64,000 nucleotides of DNA from Ailanthus altissimus (Eukaryota; Streptophyta; Magnoliopsida; Sapindales; Simaroubaceae), in the NCBI GenBank assembly GCA_946807835.1, contig OX327683.1, positions 9,491,001 to 9,555,000 on the forward strand. The letters run 5' to 3'. The first letter of the stretch is position 1. Every line of letters starts with the position of its first letter. Positions 37,565 to 49,467 of the stretch are shown piece by piece. A program made the position numbers and the translations under genes. The notes under the pieces were generated by a model, which saw nothing but the letters and a program-made list of their open reading frames with translations, did not search any database and had not been told where the DNA came from.

Positions 37565-40279
37565 TGATTTTAACTATATTAAAAATATTTGTTTTATGAT
37601 ACGTGTGAGAGATGTTAGACCTAAATTAGTAATTTCTCAGTCGATTGAGGAGTAGGAAGGTCATAGAATATTTTTGAAATTTTTTTCTATTGGCTTGAAA
37701 AAGAAAATTTCAATTTAATACATAGATTTCCATATAAATATTATGCATGGGACAAGCCTTTGATAAGAAATACAATCTATGTATTAGGAAATGAACCAAT
37801 TAGAGACAAGTTGATGGATTGCTAAGTTGGAACCCTATTTTAGTTCCTTTGACTATTCTAACCAAATAGTTAGAAAGGAACCAATTAAATACTTTCATTT
37901 TTAACTAATGACATTTTAGAAATTAAGGTTAGTTGAAGGGCAAATTGAATTTTTGGAAGAGCACTATATAAGAAAGAAGTGTGTAGAAATTTAGCTAAGT
38001 AAAAAGCAAAATATGTTAGAGCAAGAAGAGGGAAAAATTCGGCCAAGAGGAGAAAAAGCTCCAACAATAAAATTTTAAGACTTTTTCATGCATGATCGAA
38101 CTAAAATCAAGCCAAATACAAGTTTTTAAGATCAATTGAAGCTTGCACTAGTGAAAACTTAAGGAAAAAAAGTTAAAAAAAAATATTATTTAGTGATGGT
38201 GGTATAATGTTTCAAGATAACTTCAATTAATGTCTTTTGTGTGAATTCTTGACTTAGATATGAGTTGAATTCAAGTGTGGAACTTAAATGAGATACTAAA
38301 CTAAAAGAATTAACAAGGAATAAATTGGGTTTTGGTGTGATCTTGATGTGGAAACTTCAATTGAATATTATCAGGGCACTAGAATTAAATTGGCATGATT
38401 TGAATGTCATTGGAACAAGAAATTGAGAAAAGAAATGTGTTGGGTAAAAGATGGTAATTTTGGCCAACTTAGGGATTTTAGGGTTTGAGTTGTGTTTTGA
38501 TTCAATTGTTGTATATGAATGATTCTTGTGTCAATGAGATGTATATGGATGATGGAAAATAAAAGATAAAGCAAATGGGACATAATTATCCGTTATTGGT
38601 AAGATGAAAGACAATTATGTCCAATCGAAATTATAGAGTATTAAGCAATTTTATGACTTCGGATGGTGAATTAAATAAGATTGAATAACCTTATAAATGA
38701 AAAATAGAAAGTGGAGTTCATTCGGGCTTTGTAAGCCAATTAGGGCGCTTACTAGTTTAAGTGTAATTTTAGCATTAGTAAAGATTTTAAATGTCATTTG
38801 TAGCATATAGGTGAGGGAAATCGAGAGCGGTAAAAGAAGGAAAATTTTCGGATAAAAATTAAACTTGGAGCATTTGGTGAATGAAAATTTGTAGTTGTGT
38901 ATCTTTTGTTTACTATATTTTAGTATATTTGAATTTTATATTTTATATGATCTTAAATGCTTAAGTATGATTTACAGTTTTTGTATACTGTTATAATTAT
39001 GAATTTTTATGTTCAGTTTGAAAAATAGTTTTTAAAGTTATTAAATTAGTTTTTAAAGGTCATTGATACCCTTAGATTTATAGTGTGGTGATGGTTTAAG
39101 ACTCGACCAGTATATTTCGTACACATGGGCAAGTATTGGGGGGTGTGTCACTAACTCTGGGAAGTCGAGTTGTCGAGTCATGTGAGTTACTCTATGTGTA
39201 TGAGGTATTGTCTCGCTATATGTAGGTGATGTAGGATTCCGCTACATAGTTAGTGAGATGTCTTTATATGTCATAGTGGATGTAGTTAGTTTAAACGCCT
39301 TGTAACCGACTCACGTGTGCAATGCTAATTTAGTCGCTGCGTGAGTATAAATCTTTAAGGTTACCGTTTGGTGCAGTTTCAAAAAATAATGGCTGAGCAA
39401 GAGTTTTAGTAGTTTTTAAGTTATCGAACACATATCATTGCATGTAAATATATACATGTTAGTTACTAAGTTTTTTTTTTTAAAAAAAATTTTGGCAATT
39501 GTTTACATAAATTATTAATAAAATTTACTCGGTAGGATTTTATCAGCATATGACATTTAGAAACCGTTTTACATTTTTATAATAGTTTTAGAAGCATATT
39601 TTAGGCAATTTTTCCAAATTTAATATTTATACAGAATCTTATTTTTACTAGAAATCTCAAAAATGCACTCACTAAACTCTTTTAACTCACCCGTTTTGTA
39701 TTTTATATCTTCTAAAATCTTTTTCAGGTGTAGGCCTTTGTGCGTAGGTTGTTGGTTCTCATACAGCAGATTAGTGGGCCAAGACAGACGATCATTTTGT
39801 AAATGTACTGAGTAGTACATTTTGATTTTCTACATAGTAGTTATAGACTTTGTGCATATTGTAAGTATGTTTTATACAAATAAGAAATGGTTTCGATAGT
39901 ACAATGATAGTTTTCACTTTTTAGTAGTATGTTAATTTTGTGATTGGAATGAAATTGTTGTGTGTTAAGTTAGATTTAATTTTGGAAGGATTGGAGGTTC
40001 TATATGGAAGTTGATAAAACTATTTCAAATAGAAGTATGGTTTTCATTGTAGGTTTTGTTTTTGGTTTTTTAGAAAAACAGAGAAAACTTTGTCTTTTTT
40101 TAATTTGATAAATTATCTTCACAGATATTCCAAGATTTAGTTAGTGATAGCAAGAATTAAAAAGGTTCACCCCTCGAAATTTCTCAATTTTGATTGTTAT
40201 ACTCTAAGGAACTTCCGTTAGGGTGCTCGACAGAGCCCACCGGGATATACAATAGAGGGTCTCGTGGCGGGTCGTGTCA
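37565..40279 (+). mobile_element. Probable Ty3/gypsy (Tekay/Del-like) LTR region
   Basis: The right boundary is supported: the region ends GGGTCGTGTCA at 40279 and is followed after three bases by a decayed initiator-Met primer site and then a gypsy gag. The segment 39060-39390 has the higher GC content and motifs such as gtcgagtcatgtgag seen in promoter-proximal parts of long plant LTRs. The left boundary was not located, so part of this may be older sequence. No gene of its own was found; frames at 37885-38067 and 39620-39820 are short and unsupported. Confidence 0.55.
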
Positions 40280-40282
40280 GAG

Positions 40283-40295
40283 TGGTGTTAAAGCC
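40283..40295 (+). other. Decayed primer binding site (tRNA-iMet type)
   Basis: TGGTGTTAAAGCC differs at three positions from the standard plant initiator-Met site TGGTATCAGAGCC. All three are transitions. It stands between the LTR end at 40279 and the gag frame. Confidence 0.65.
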
Positions 40296-40300
40296 CAGTT

Positions 40301-41850
40301 TTGAATTTTTCAGTTAAAAAGTTTATTTTCAGAATGAGATTCTCGAAATTGCATGCATTTTCTAAGTTTATTAAATTGAATTTCATGCATTTGATAACCA
40401 TTACATTATCAAAATTCACAGAAAATATGTATCGTCATAGGGGCCTACGTACTAGAAGAACAGTTACGGAGGCTCTTGCATCTGAGGAAGAGCATTTGAA
40501 TGAGTCAATAAATGTTCCCACACATCAAACCCCTCGTGAGTCACCTATCGAGCTAGATGGTGGAAACATAAATGTATCTCAGATGGTCCAGATGCTAGCT
40601 ACAGCAATTCAGCAGCCGAGAGAGGTAGGAGTGTCTATTGAGCCTACCGAGAAATTAGGCACTAAGCCATATGATGGTACAAGAGACCCTAAGAGAGCCC
40701 TATCCTGGTTAGAGAATAATGAAGAGATTTTTCAAGTTATGGGGTGTTCTAAAGAATAGATGGTTTCATACTCAACATTTCTATTGAAGGAAAGGGCGAA
40801 GGACTAATGAAAGGCTTTGTAGAGGAGAAATTCCAATAAGATGTCTTGGGCTCTTTTTAGAAGAGAATTTTCGGATAAGTTCTACCCCAAGAGTTATAAA
40901 GATGCAAAGATAGAAGGGTTTTTCAAGTTAGAATAAGGTTCCCTCTCCGTGGCAAAGTATGAAAAGAAGTTTTCAGAGCTCATCTGTGTCATTCCCTTCA
41001 TAACTGATAATGAGGAGTAAAAAGCTAATCGGTTTGTACTGGGCCTCAATTCTCGAATCAGGGCCTACGTAGTATCAACAGCTCACACTCAGTATGGAGC
41101 ATTGGTGAAAGCTGCAACTTGAGTTGAAAGAAGCATGGCAGCCATTTCTAAACCGAAACAACAGGGCCAGAAAAGAAGCTGGTCAGGTGGTTCTCATAGA
41201 GGACCTAGTAAATCCTCAAGAACAGAGGAAAGATCTACATAGTCCAGCAGTCAAAAACTAAGCCAATGAGCTCAATCAAATCAAGCTTTCATTAGACAAC
41301 CATTAGCCGAATCTCAAAATACTAAAGAGAGTTAGAAGGATTTTCTAGTGTGTAATAAATGTGGCAAGGCTCATCCTGGAGATTGTAGGAAGGGGACTAC
41401 AGGTTGCTATAAGTGTGGTTAGGAGAGCCACTATATGAGAGATTGTCCGAACGTTGGAGCTAGAAGTAAATAAAAAAAATAGACCATCAGCTCTGGAACA
41501 AACCAGTGGTGGCTAAGGACAGAGTAAAGGTGGTTCCCGATTCAGAGGGCCCAATGGTTTAGGCCAGCCTAGTATGGGAGTCGGTCGAGGTGGATCATCT
41601 AGAGGGTAACAAGGCAGACCTCATACCCAGGCTAAGGTGTTTGTGGTGACCCAGCAAGAGGCGGATGCTGCCCCAGAAGTTGTGACAGGTACGATGTCAG
41701 TCTTTGATCGAGATGCCTATGTACTAATAGATCCTAGAGCTACCCACTCTTTTATTTATATGGGTTTGCTGCAAATGCTAGTACAGTGCCACAGTTATTA
41801 GATTGAAGTGTGGTAGTGTTCTTACAGGAGACTCCATTGTAGCAGAAAAT
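40301..41850 (+). pseudogene. Ty3/gypsy gag-protease remnant (Tekay/Del-like)
   Basis: The frame opens at 40301; the likely gag start is the Met at about 40427 (M-Y-R-H-R-G). The 152-residue frame ends at 40759 with a stop where coding sense continues. Further on it reads K-F-Y-P, E-F-S-D-K-F and then two zinc knuckles at about 41350-41450: C-N-K-C-G-K-A-H-P-G-D-C and C-Y-K-C-x-x-x-S-H-Y-M-R-D-C. A protease start at 41695-41760 reads V-L-I-D-P-R-A-T-H-S-F, where active enzymes have D-S-G-A-T-H-S-F. At least eight stops interrupt it. The sequence breaks off at about 41850, where a copia fragment begins, so reverse transcriptase is missing. Confidence 0.75.
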
Positions 41851-41863
41851 GTGATGTCAGTGG

Positions 41864-43397
41864 GAGCATGGTAGTCTTCTTAGTTCTTTATGTAGATGAC
41901 ATACTCATTATCGAAAATGATATTGGTATGTTACAGTCAATAAAAAGTTACCTTAATAAGAATTTCTCTATGAAGGATTTGGGAGAGGCTTCCTATATAT
42001 TAGGTATAAAGCTTTATATAAATAGAGTTAGAAGTAAGGGTGGACATTATTTTCGAACCCGACCGGTCCCAAAATTTTGGATCGGGACAAGAACGGGAAT
42101 GGGTTCAGGACGGATTGGGTTCGAGAAATTCTTGACCCATCTCGAACCCAACTCGAACCATCATGAATTATCCTAAACCGGTCCCGATTCCGATTCGAAT
42201 CATCCTGAATTGTCCCGAATTATCCTGAACCCATCCCGAATTATCCTGAACCGGTCCCGATCCCGATTCCGATTCGAATTATCCTGAATTATCCCGAACC
42301 CGACCCGAACCGTCCTAAATCGTCCCGATCCATACCTAACTCGAATCAAAATAATGTCATTTCAAAACATTTTTTTTATAAAAAAATTGAGATTTCCAAA
42401 CCCGTCCCGACCCGAAATATGTTCCGATCGGGACACATTTGGGTGTCCCAATCGAGTTTAGGTAAGGCTCGAGAATTTCTGACCCCTACCCGAACCCAAA
42501 CCTTCCCGGCCCGAACTCAAAATTGCCTACCCTTAGCTAGAAGGCTTATAGGACTTTCTCAATCATTGTACATATATAATGTCTTGAAAATGTATAATTT
42601 CATTAATTGTAAAACAGTTAAAATACCTTTTAGATATGGCGTTCATCTTTCGAGGAAGATATATCCTCAAAGTGAATATGAAAATGTTAAAATGTCTAAC
42701 ATACCATATGCATCAGCTGTTGGAAGCTTGATGTATGCCATAATGTGTACGAAACTTGACATTAGTATGACTGTAAGTGTTATAAGTCGGTATTAGCTAG
42801 ATTTAGACGAGGGCCATTGGATGGCTATGAAACATGTCCTCAAATATTTTTAAGGTATTAAAGACAAATTTCTGATATATGAAGAAAGTGACTTACAAGT
42901 AAGAGGATAAACAGATTCAGACTTCTAGTCTAATCTAAATGATAGAAAATCTATATCTGGATACATATTCATTCTCAATGGTACTACAGTTAGTTGAAAG
43001 AGCAATAAACAGTTGCCCATAGTTGATTTCACAACAGAGGCAAAATATATTGCAACCTCAAAAGCAGCAAAAGAAGTAGAGTAGATACGCAAATTTGTCA
43101 TTGAACTTGGAATAGTTCCAAGTGTAATAGATCATATACCATTATTTTACGACAACAATGGAGCTATTGCACAGGCTAAAGAGCTGAGAGCACACCAAAA
43201 GTCTAAGCATGTGCAAAGGAAATATCATATCATTAGAGAAATCTTGACTAGAGGAGATATAATAGTTTGTAGAGTAGATTCTATAAGTAATGTAATGAAC
43301 CCACTCACTAAAACTTTAACTCTAAAAGTATTTGAAAGACATGTGGAGTCAATGGGCATTTGATGCCATCGTGAATGACACTAAAGCAAGTACGAGT
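41864..43397 (+). pseudogene. Ty1/copia pol fragment: RT end and RNase H, 5'-truncated
   Basis: The fragment starts inside reverse transcriptase: V-F-L-V-L-Y-V-D-D-I-L-I contains the catalytic Y-V-D-D at about 41888. After L-G-I-K-L-Y it is broken by a MITE (42035-42535) and resumes R-R-L-I-G-L-S-Q-S. RNase H follows: S-A-V-G-S-L-M-Y-A-I-M, then D-S-D-F, an E-A-K-Y-I-A segment at about 43040 and a D-N-N-G-A-I-A segment at about 43150. The frame then reaches an LTR at 43398. Several stops are present. The 5' end joins decayed gypsy protease at about 41850. Confidence 0.85.
42035..42535. mobile_element. hAT-type MITE inside copia reverse transcriptase
   Basis: The 501-bp element starts TAAGGGTGGACATT and its other end read inward is TAAGGGTAGGCAATT, giving an imperfect terminal inverted repeat. 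It is flanked by GTTAGAAG (42027-42034) and GCTAGAAG (42536-42543), an 8-bp duplication with one mismatch. Removing it restores the copia reading R-S-R-R-L-I-G-L. The inside is full of short CCCGAACCCG and CCCGATCC motifs on both strands. The 102-residue frame at 41868-42176 runs from copia into the MITE and is a chimera, not a gene. Confidence 0.85.
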
Positions 43398-45500
43398 TGT
43401 TGAGATTTATACTTACATGTCATTCTTTTATGTATGAGTATTTGTTTAATATTTATACTAGTATTATAATTTCATTAAATCGCTAATTATATTTTATATA
43501 TGATAAGATGCTTATAACATTTCAGACATTCTATGATCTAAAAGTATTCAGATCTTGTCTAAATGAGTTTAGATTAATGCTAAGAATTAGCAACACTGAG
43601 AGTTACAAATACTAAAAGTTGGTACTGATAAAAGTTATCAGATTATAAGAGTCAGCAATATCTAAAGAGTTAGAGCCTTATCTGAAATGAGTAAAGATCT
43701 AAGAATATATTAGTAATGACGTAGTTGTAAAGAGTTACAAATAGTATTAGAAAATGTCATTATGCAAATATGTTCTTAAATATTATGTTCATGATCTATC
43801 TTCATTGATATTGGTCTATCAGTGAATACCTTAACAAATATATATAGATCGATGTATGTCTATATCTGGATGGTCCAGATGGTTAGTCTTAGCAGACCAT
43901 GGGTTTAGTGGAAGCTTGTATAAAGATACAGGTATTCAGTAAGAACTAAATACTGAATAGACTTACAAAGACCTCCAATAGACATCCCATAAAGCCGTCA
44001 ATAAAGGGTCTTTCGAGTTAAGTAGTATTCGTGGTCCTTTGATCTGAGTGCCAAGGTGGGCTTATGAGTGATCCACTATACTTTAGTTCCATACATGTCA
44101 AAAACCTTTCATGGTCTGACCGTTGGATGTCGCTGGGTATGGTTTGATGCTCATGGAGTTCGGTGTGTATAGATATGGGATCCATTAGTGCATTTGAGTG
44201 AGTAATATATCTTAATTCTCTAAGATTGTATTTTAGAAAGTATTACGGTTATAAGCAGTAATTCCTGAGAAAAGAGTTTAACCTTAGGCATAAATAATAT
44301 CACAAAAGTGTTTGAAAATATTATTTATTGAAATACAAGTCTAGAGATAAGCTTTCAGTTAGCTATATGGAGATTTGACGGTGCTGATCTATATCTTCAC
44401 TCTACCCAGATATAAATGATGGAGGAATTATACGAATATATTATAACCTCAACTTGTATGGTCTAGCACGCCACTTTGTAATATAAGTAATGTGTGTGTG
44501 TGAAGGATCGTTCACAGACATATGAAGGAGTTTTATATGACAATTCAGGCATAGACCTAGAGAGTCTCATAATATGAAGTGTACTCGTTGTGCACTGGAA
44601 CAACATTATGGGTTGAACAGTTCCATCCTAGAAATTCCACCAAACCGAAAATATATTTTAGGGTTCCTCGGGTTGTGTACTTGTCTAGACTTAAATATTA
44701 AGTACATCACTTAATTAGTTGATAAGAGTTGTTAACTAATTAGATGTTAACAAGTGGCATAATTTTGTTCCATAAATTTTTGATCGTTAATTCACTTATT
44801 AACCATGTTAGTAAAATTAAATAAGGTAAAAAAATTAATTACTCAAATAGTTTTTGAATAATTGAATAAACATTATTTAAATATATTATAATATTTATTT
44901 ACTTGTTTATTATTTTAGTTTAGGTGAGAGATATATACCTAATTAGGTATAATTGTCATAAAATATTATTTTTTAGTTTTTTGGTTACTTAATCAATTTT
45001 AGGAGCACTTGTGAAGTGCTTAACACACCTAAATATTATTTTAAATAATTAATTAAAAAACATACAAGGAGAGAGGATTAGAGAGAGTTTTTTAGTTTTG
45101 GAGAGTTTTTTTTTAAATAAAGTGTTGTAAGAAAAACTAGAGAGAAAGAAAAATAAATTCTTCTTTTTTTTCTTACAAGAAACAAAACCTTGTTGCTAGA
45201 AATTCAGTTGCTACTATTTTAGTTTCAAAATTTTACCGAATTGTTGTAAATTAGAATTGAACAATAATGCACTTCAAGGTGAGCTCAAAATTAGAGCTAG
45301 TAAGAATTCGAAATTGGAATCTTCACCAAAGTTCTTCAAAGATATGTTTTCTATCACCTTATGTTGTTAATAATATAAGTTACATATATATGTTGATCAT
45401 ATGCTTAACTCCGCTGTGAAATCATGTATATGATATATATATTTAATTTTTTTTTCAACATGTACACAATCACATGCATACGGCCTAAAATACGTTAACA
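43398..45500 (+). mobile_element. Ty1/copia 3' LTR (complete)
   Basis: It follows the copia RNase H end directly. It starts TGTTGAGATTTATACTTACA at 43398 and ends TACGTTAACA at 45500, 2103 bp. Blocks such as 43900-44470 match the plus LTRs at 8960-9500 and 55220-55790. Since the 5' part of the element is missing, this is the 3' LTR of a truncated insertion. The A/T-rich middle and the splice-like GAGAGAGTTTT region at 45070-45170 correspond to the R-U5 part. Confidence 0.85.
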
Positions 45501-46100
45501 GTTTTTAGCTATTGTTTAAGGACTGTCTTAGGGCTATTTTGGAACTGTTTAGAATTCTTATATAATTTAAGCGACACAATAAAAGCCCTTTCGATTATTT
45601 TAGTAACTAATTTATGTATCGGATTCCATTCGCCCCACGGTTGGGAACAAATGATTGGCGATGTATAAAATGATTTTGGCACTATTTTTAGCTACTGTTT
45701 AAAGGCTATCTTAGGGTTGCTTTGGGATTGTTTAAGGGATATATTTTAGCTACTGTTTGGGGGTTAATTTGGGGCTGTTTAAGGGCTATTTTTAACTACT
45801 ATTTAGTGGCTGTTTTTAGTTACTGTTTAGAGGTGTCTTGGGGTTGATTTGGGGCTAAAAACCTTATATTTTGTTTATGACTATTTTTCCTTAACTTTTA
45901 TGTAGGAAAAGTGAAAATTAGATTTAAAAAGAAAAAAGTAAGTATTCTAATGGATGAGAATCTCTTTAAGTAGCTTTAAACATACTTTAACTCACAAGTA
46001 TCTTCTTTCATACAAGAACGATTGCACTCAATTGAGGTTGTCACCCTATGATTACCAAAATATTAAGAAACAACATTGAAAGTTATTTGAGAATGGTATC
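45501..46100 (+). mobile_element. CACTA-like transposon, 5' subterminal repeats
   Basis: From 45505 to about 45870 the sequence repeats variants of TTTTAGCTACTGTTTAAGGG and TTGGGGTTGTTTGGGGCTG, at least six times with 30-60-bp spacing. Such short G/T-rich subterminal repeats are typical of En/Spm (CACTA) ends. The outermost terminus itself has been replaced by the copia LTR ending at 45500. Decayed coding fragments begin downstream. Confidence 0.5.
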
Positions 46101-46189
46101 TGATGCATTTGAGGTAAGTTAAAATAACAATTATTTTATCTATGTACTGAAATTGATTTAAATAACAATTGCTTAACATATTCACTTTT

Positions 46190-46860
46190 TGTAAAAAAGT
46201 AGTGAAAAAACCAAAGAGACACGTGCTAAGCACAAGTATAACCATTGTTTGGGTAGCATGGGTTACAAAGGGTTGTATGAAAGAATTGTAAGTTTTCAGT
46301 CAATTTAAAAATAATTTATATATGGTTTAGGTAAAATATATGGTCATTGAAATATATGAAGGCTCATCCAATTTACAAAATAATTTATCATACTTTTTCT
46401 CTTGTCTTAATGTAAAGAATAAGAAGAATTTCAAGCCAAATGGACCGTATTATATTATGGAAAAAGGCTCGGCTTAATAAAAAATGAAATTATTAAAAAA
46501 AAATGCAACAAGTTATTGAAAAAATTGTAAGTGGTATCTAATATTATAAATATTATCTTATTTATATACAAAATTGAAGAATTCATAAAATTTCATTACT
46601 TGTAAATTATAGGAGGAGCTACGAGGTCAAGTCAAAGATGGGTCTTTCAAGATAAAAGGTAAGAATGACATTCTAATTGTAGCACTTGACAAGCTACCAA
46701 ATGGGAGTAGAGTACAGGGTGTTGGCCCACTTGTTACTTCAGGCATGTATTTTTGTATTCCTAAAGATTCCATTATATATCTTGACAGGATGTTACAAGA
46801 AGAAAATTTTCCATTGTTATTTGCAAGCATTTCATGCAAGGCTAAATGCGCAGACCAAAA
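46190..46860 (+). pseudogene. CACTA-associated Transposase_24-like protein remnant
   Basis: Fragments in the plus strand read R-E-T-R-A-K-H-K-Y-N-H-C-L-G-S-M-G-Y at 46206-46270, and further on E-E-L-R-G-Q-V-K-D-G-S-F, then N-D-I-L-I-V-A-L-D-K-L, then G-S-R-V-Q-G-V-G-P-L-V at about 46612-46740. This order matches the Transposase_24 (PTTA/En/Spm) domain of plant CACTA elements. Introns or lesions separate the pieces. The 128-residue frame at 46686-47072 and the minus frame at 46627-46839 are wrong-frame shadows. Confidence 0.55.
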
Positions 46861-47499
46861 CTAAAGTTGGTAGTTGTAGTCTTGGACCTAATACTATCAG
46901 TAAATGCAATATTGAGATCGATCGTCTATCTCTAAAAATCTTAAGAAAAAGAAATGTACAATTACTTAGAGCAATTGTCATATCTCAACTATTTTATTTA
47001 TTATTAAAGTGTGTTTTTTTTTTTGTCATCTCCAGCAAAGAAGAAAATCCCATCAGAGAAAACACCTGCTAAAAAACCTATTGTCATCATACCTATTCAG
47101 CAACCAAATCCTAGAAGATCCCTAAGAATAAGTCCACACCAAAAGATGCATATGATGAATCACCCCTACAACTCATAAAGCCAACTGCAAGAAGGCTTTT
47201 CCAAAAAGAATATAAGAGGTGCTGTAAATTCAAGAAACAATATAATGGGTACTTGTCTATATTTTCCTTATTGGTCTAAAATTATCTCTAAACAACAATC
47301 AAAGTGAAATACCAGTTTCCTACGTTTGGTCAGTCTTAGGTTACTTATCTGGGTAAGAGAGATTGTGAGATTTATAAATACGATTGAGTTGTCCAATGTT
47401 TGCCTTGATATTTGGATCAAGTAAGTCCATTGTTAAGTTATGTTGCTAGAAAAATGTTTGAAATATACATTTTTTTATATGATTCATAGATTATCTAAT

Positions 47500-48300
47500 T
47501 TTTTGTTAAGTACCTTTTCCATGTTATGGAGAATATAGGACATGGCTTTCAAGTGAACTTTTGAATTCCTACAAAAGTATCTGCATTAGATCATCTAAAC
47601 AATGTGAAAACACGTACTGATCAATCTTGCTATATTGATGAGAATTTGACATTGTCAGAATCAGGGTAAATTACACTTATCTCCTATAATCCTAGGTATC
47701 AGTCTCTTTAAATTGATTTAATATAATGATTAATAGTAATTATGACTTACTAAGTTAGCATATTTTATCTTGCTTGTAACAACCATTAGGTGTTAGTTGT
47801 CATTGACTTGTTGACATCAACTGTGTTTTACCTTGATCCATTGAGAAATAAACCTTGTGAAGATTTGAAGGACATTGTCAATCAGTTAAGATTCACTTAC
47901 GTATGTTTTACATTATGTATTTGCAATTTATTTTAAATTTAATATGCCTAGTTGTTGATTTCTTTTAGGGGGGCCAAAATTCATCTAACACAGAAAAAAA
48001 TCTAAAAAGGTTAATCTTCAATGATAAATATGAAGATAAATGTAAAATTTTCTTATAATCATATATTTTGTAGCTAATTGTTTTTTTAAAAAAATACAAT
48101 GCTAAGTTGTGATTTATTTTTTAATTACAATTATTCTAAAATAACATTTACAATCAAATGTTTTAAAGTGCCTTTGAAAAGTGGATTAGTTGAATGTGGA
48201 TACTTTATCATAAAATATATGAAAGCAATTATTGGGGACATCAATGTATTGAAAAATAATGTATGTATCTAATAGAATGTTTTGAAATTTTCTAATTTCA
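47500..48300 (+). pseudogene. Ulp1-like (C48) cysteine protease remnant of the CACTA element
   Basis: At 47795-47900 the plus strand reads L-V-V-I-D-L-L-T-S-T-V-F-Y-L-D-P-L, and at 48170-48265 V-P-L-K-S-G-L-V-E-C-G-Y-F-I-I-K-Y-M. These are the Asp-containing and Cys-containing blocks of the Ulp1-type protease domain found beside CACTA and related plant transposases (ECGY holds the catalytic Cys). The His expected before V-V-I-D-L is not seen. Stops between the blocks show decay. Confidence 0.6.
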
Positions 48301-49467
48301 TTTTATGCACAATTAACAAATTGTTTACTTATTTGAAGTCTAAGAGAATTGATGATTACACTGAAAATGATATTACCTCGAACTGTGATGAATGGGCTAT
48401 TGATTGATGCTATTCTAGTTAAGTGCAAGTGCACACTATCGTATCAAGTAATAAAGAATTTTAAGTCCAAATATCGATCCCACAGGGACTGTGCGATTTA
48501 ATTCTATAAATCAAGTACTAAAATTGAACCTACTTAACTTTTATTTAGAAAATCATAATATGAAATTTAATTAACTAATCTAACTCTATCAATTAAACTA
48601 AATAAAAATAAAGAGTAGAATTCACAAATAAAGATAATCTAGGATTTTAACTTGTCCCCTAATATTTTATTGGACTCATAAACCACTTAGTTAACCCTTT
48701 AATACTAATTAATTGGCTTGACACTAATCTCATCACAAGCCTCTGTCGATGATCAAATGACTATATTACACATTCTAACAATCACCTATATGTCTATAGT
48801 AATCAAATCAGAATATAATTCAGTAAGATCAAGTCTAAATTAGACCATACATGCCACCTAGGTATATGTCTATCTTAGATGAAACTCATAGTTGTTACCC
48901 TATGATCATGCATCAAACTATCTTAAGCTAAACACATGAATCTCTTTGTCAAGTTCATCATGATTCCTCAATCATTCATAATATTAGCCAGATATAATAA
49001 AAGTAATAAATACAAGATAGAATGAATCAATAATAATAATTAAGTTCATAAACTAAGAATCAATGAAATTCAACTACATACTAGGTTCACATAGTCTAAC
49101 CCTAGAATAACAAGTTTAGCTCATCACAAAACCAAAAGTATCAAACCAATCCATGAAGATAAATAAGAACAAGAACATAATGATAATCAAAGAAAAAAAA
49201 AACTAATAAAAGTAACTCCTTGATATGCTTCTCGCTCAATCTTAACTTGAAGCTTGAATCTTGATCTTGATTCTTCAATCTTTGGCTTTGATATTTGATT
49301 TTATGTTGTGAATTCTTTCTCTAAGTTTTTGCCTTTTTTTCATTTTTTTCCTCTCCTCCCCTCTTTTAATTAGGGTTTTTGGCCTTTTATTTATAGGTTT
49401 TTGTTTTCAAATTAGGGTTAAACATCAAATAGAAATCAAAGTCATATTACTGTTCACTCGGTACGGT

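Noticed and set aside
41868..42176. 102-residue frame starting in reverse transcriptase
   Set aside because: It reads from copia coding sequence into the MITE at 42035 and is a chimera created by the insertion.
46627..47072. Opposite frames of 70 and 128 residues
   Set aside because: The recognisable Transposase_24-like reading uses a different plus-strand frame; these are shadows.
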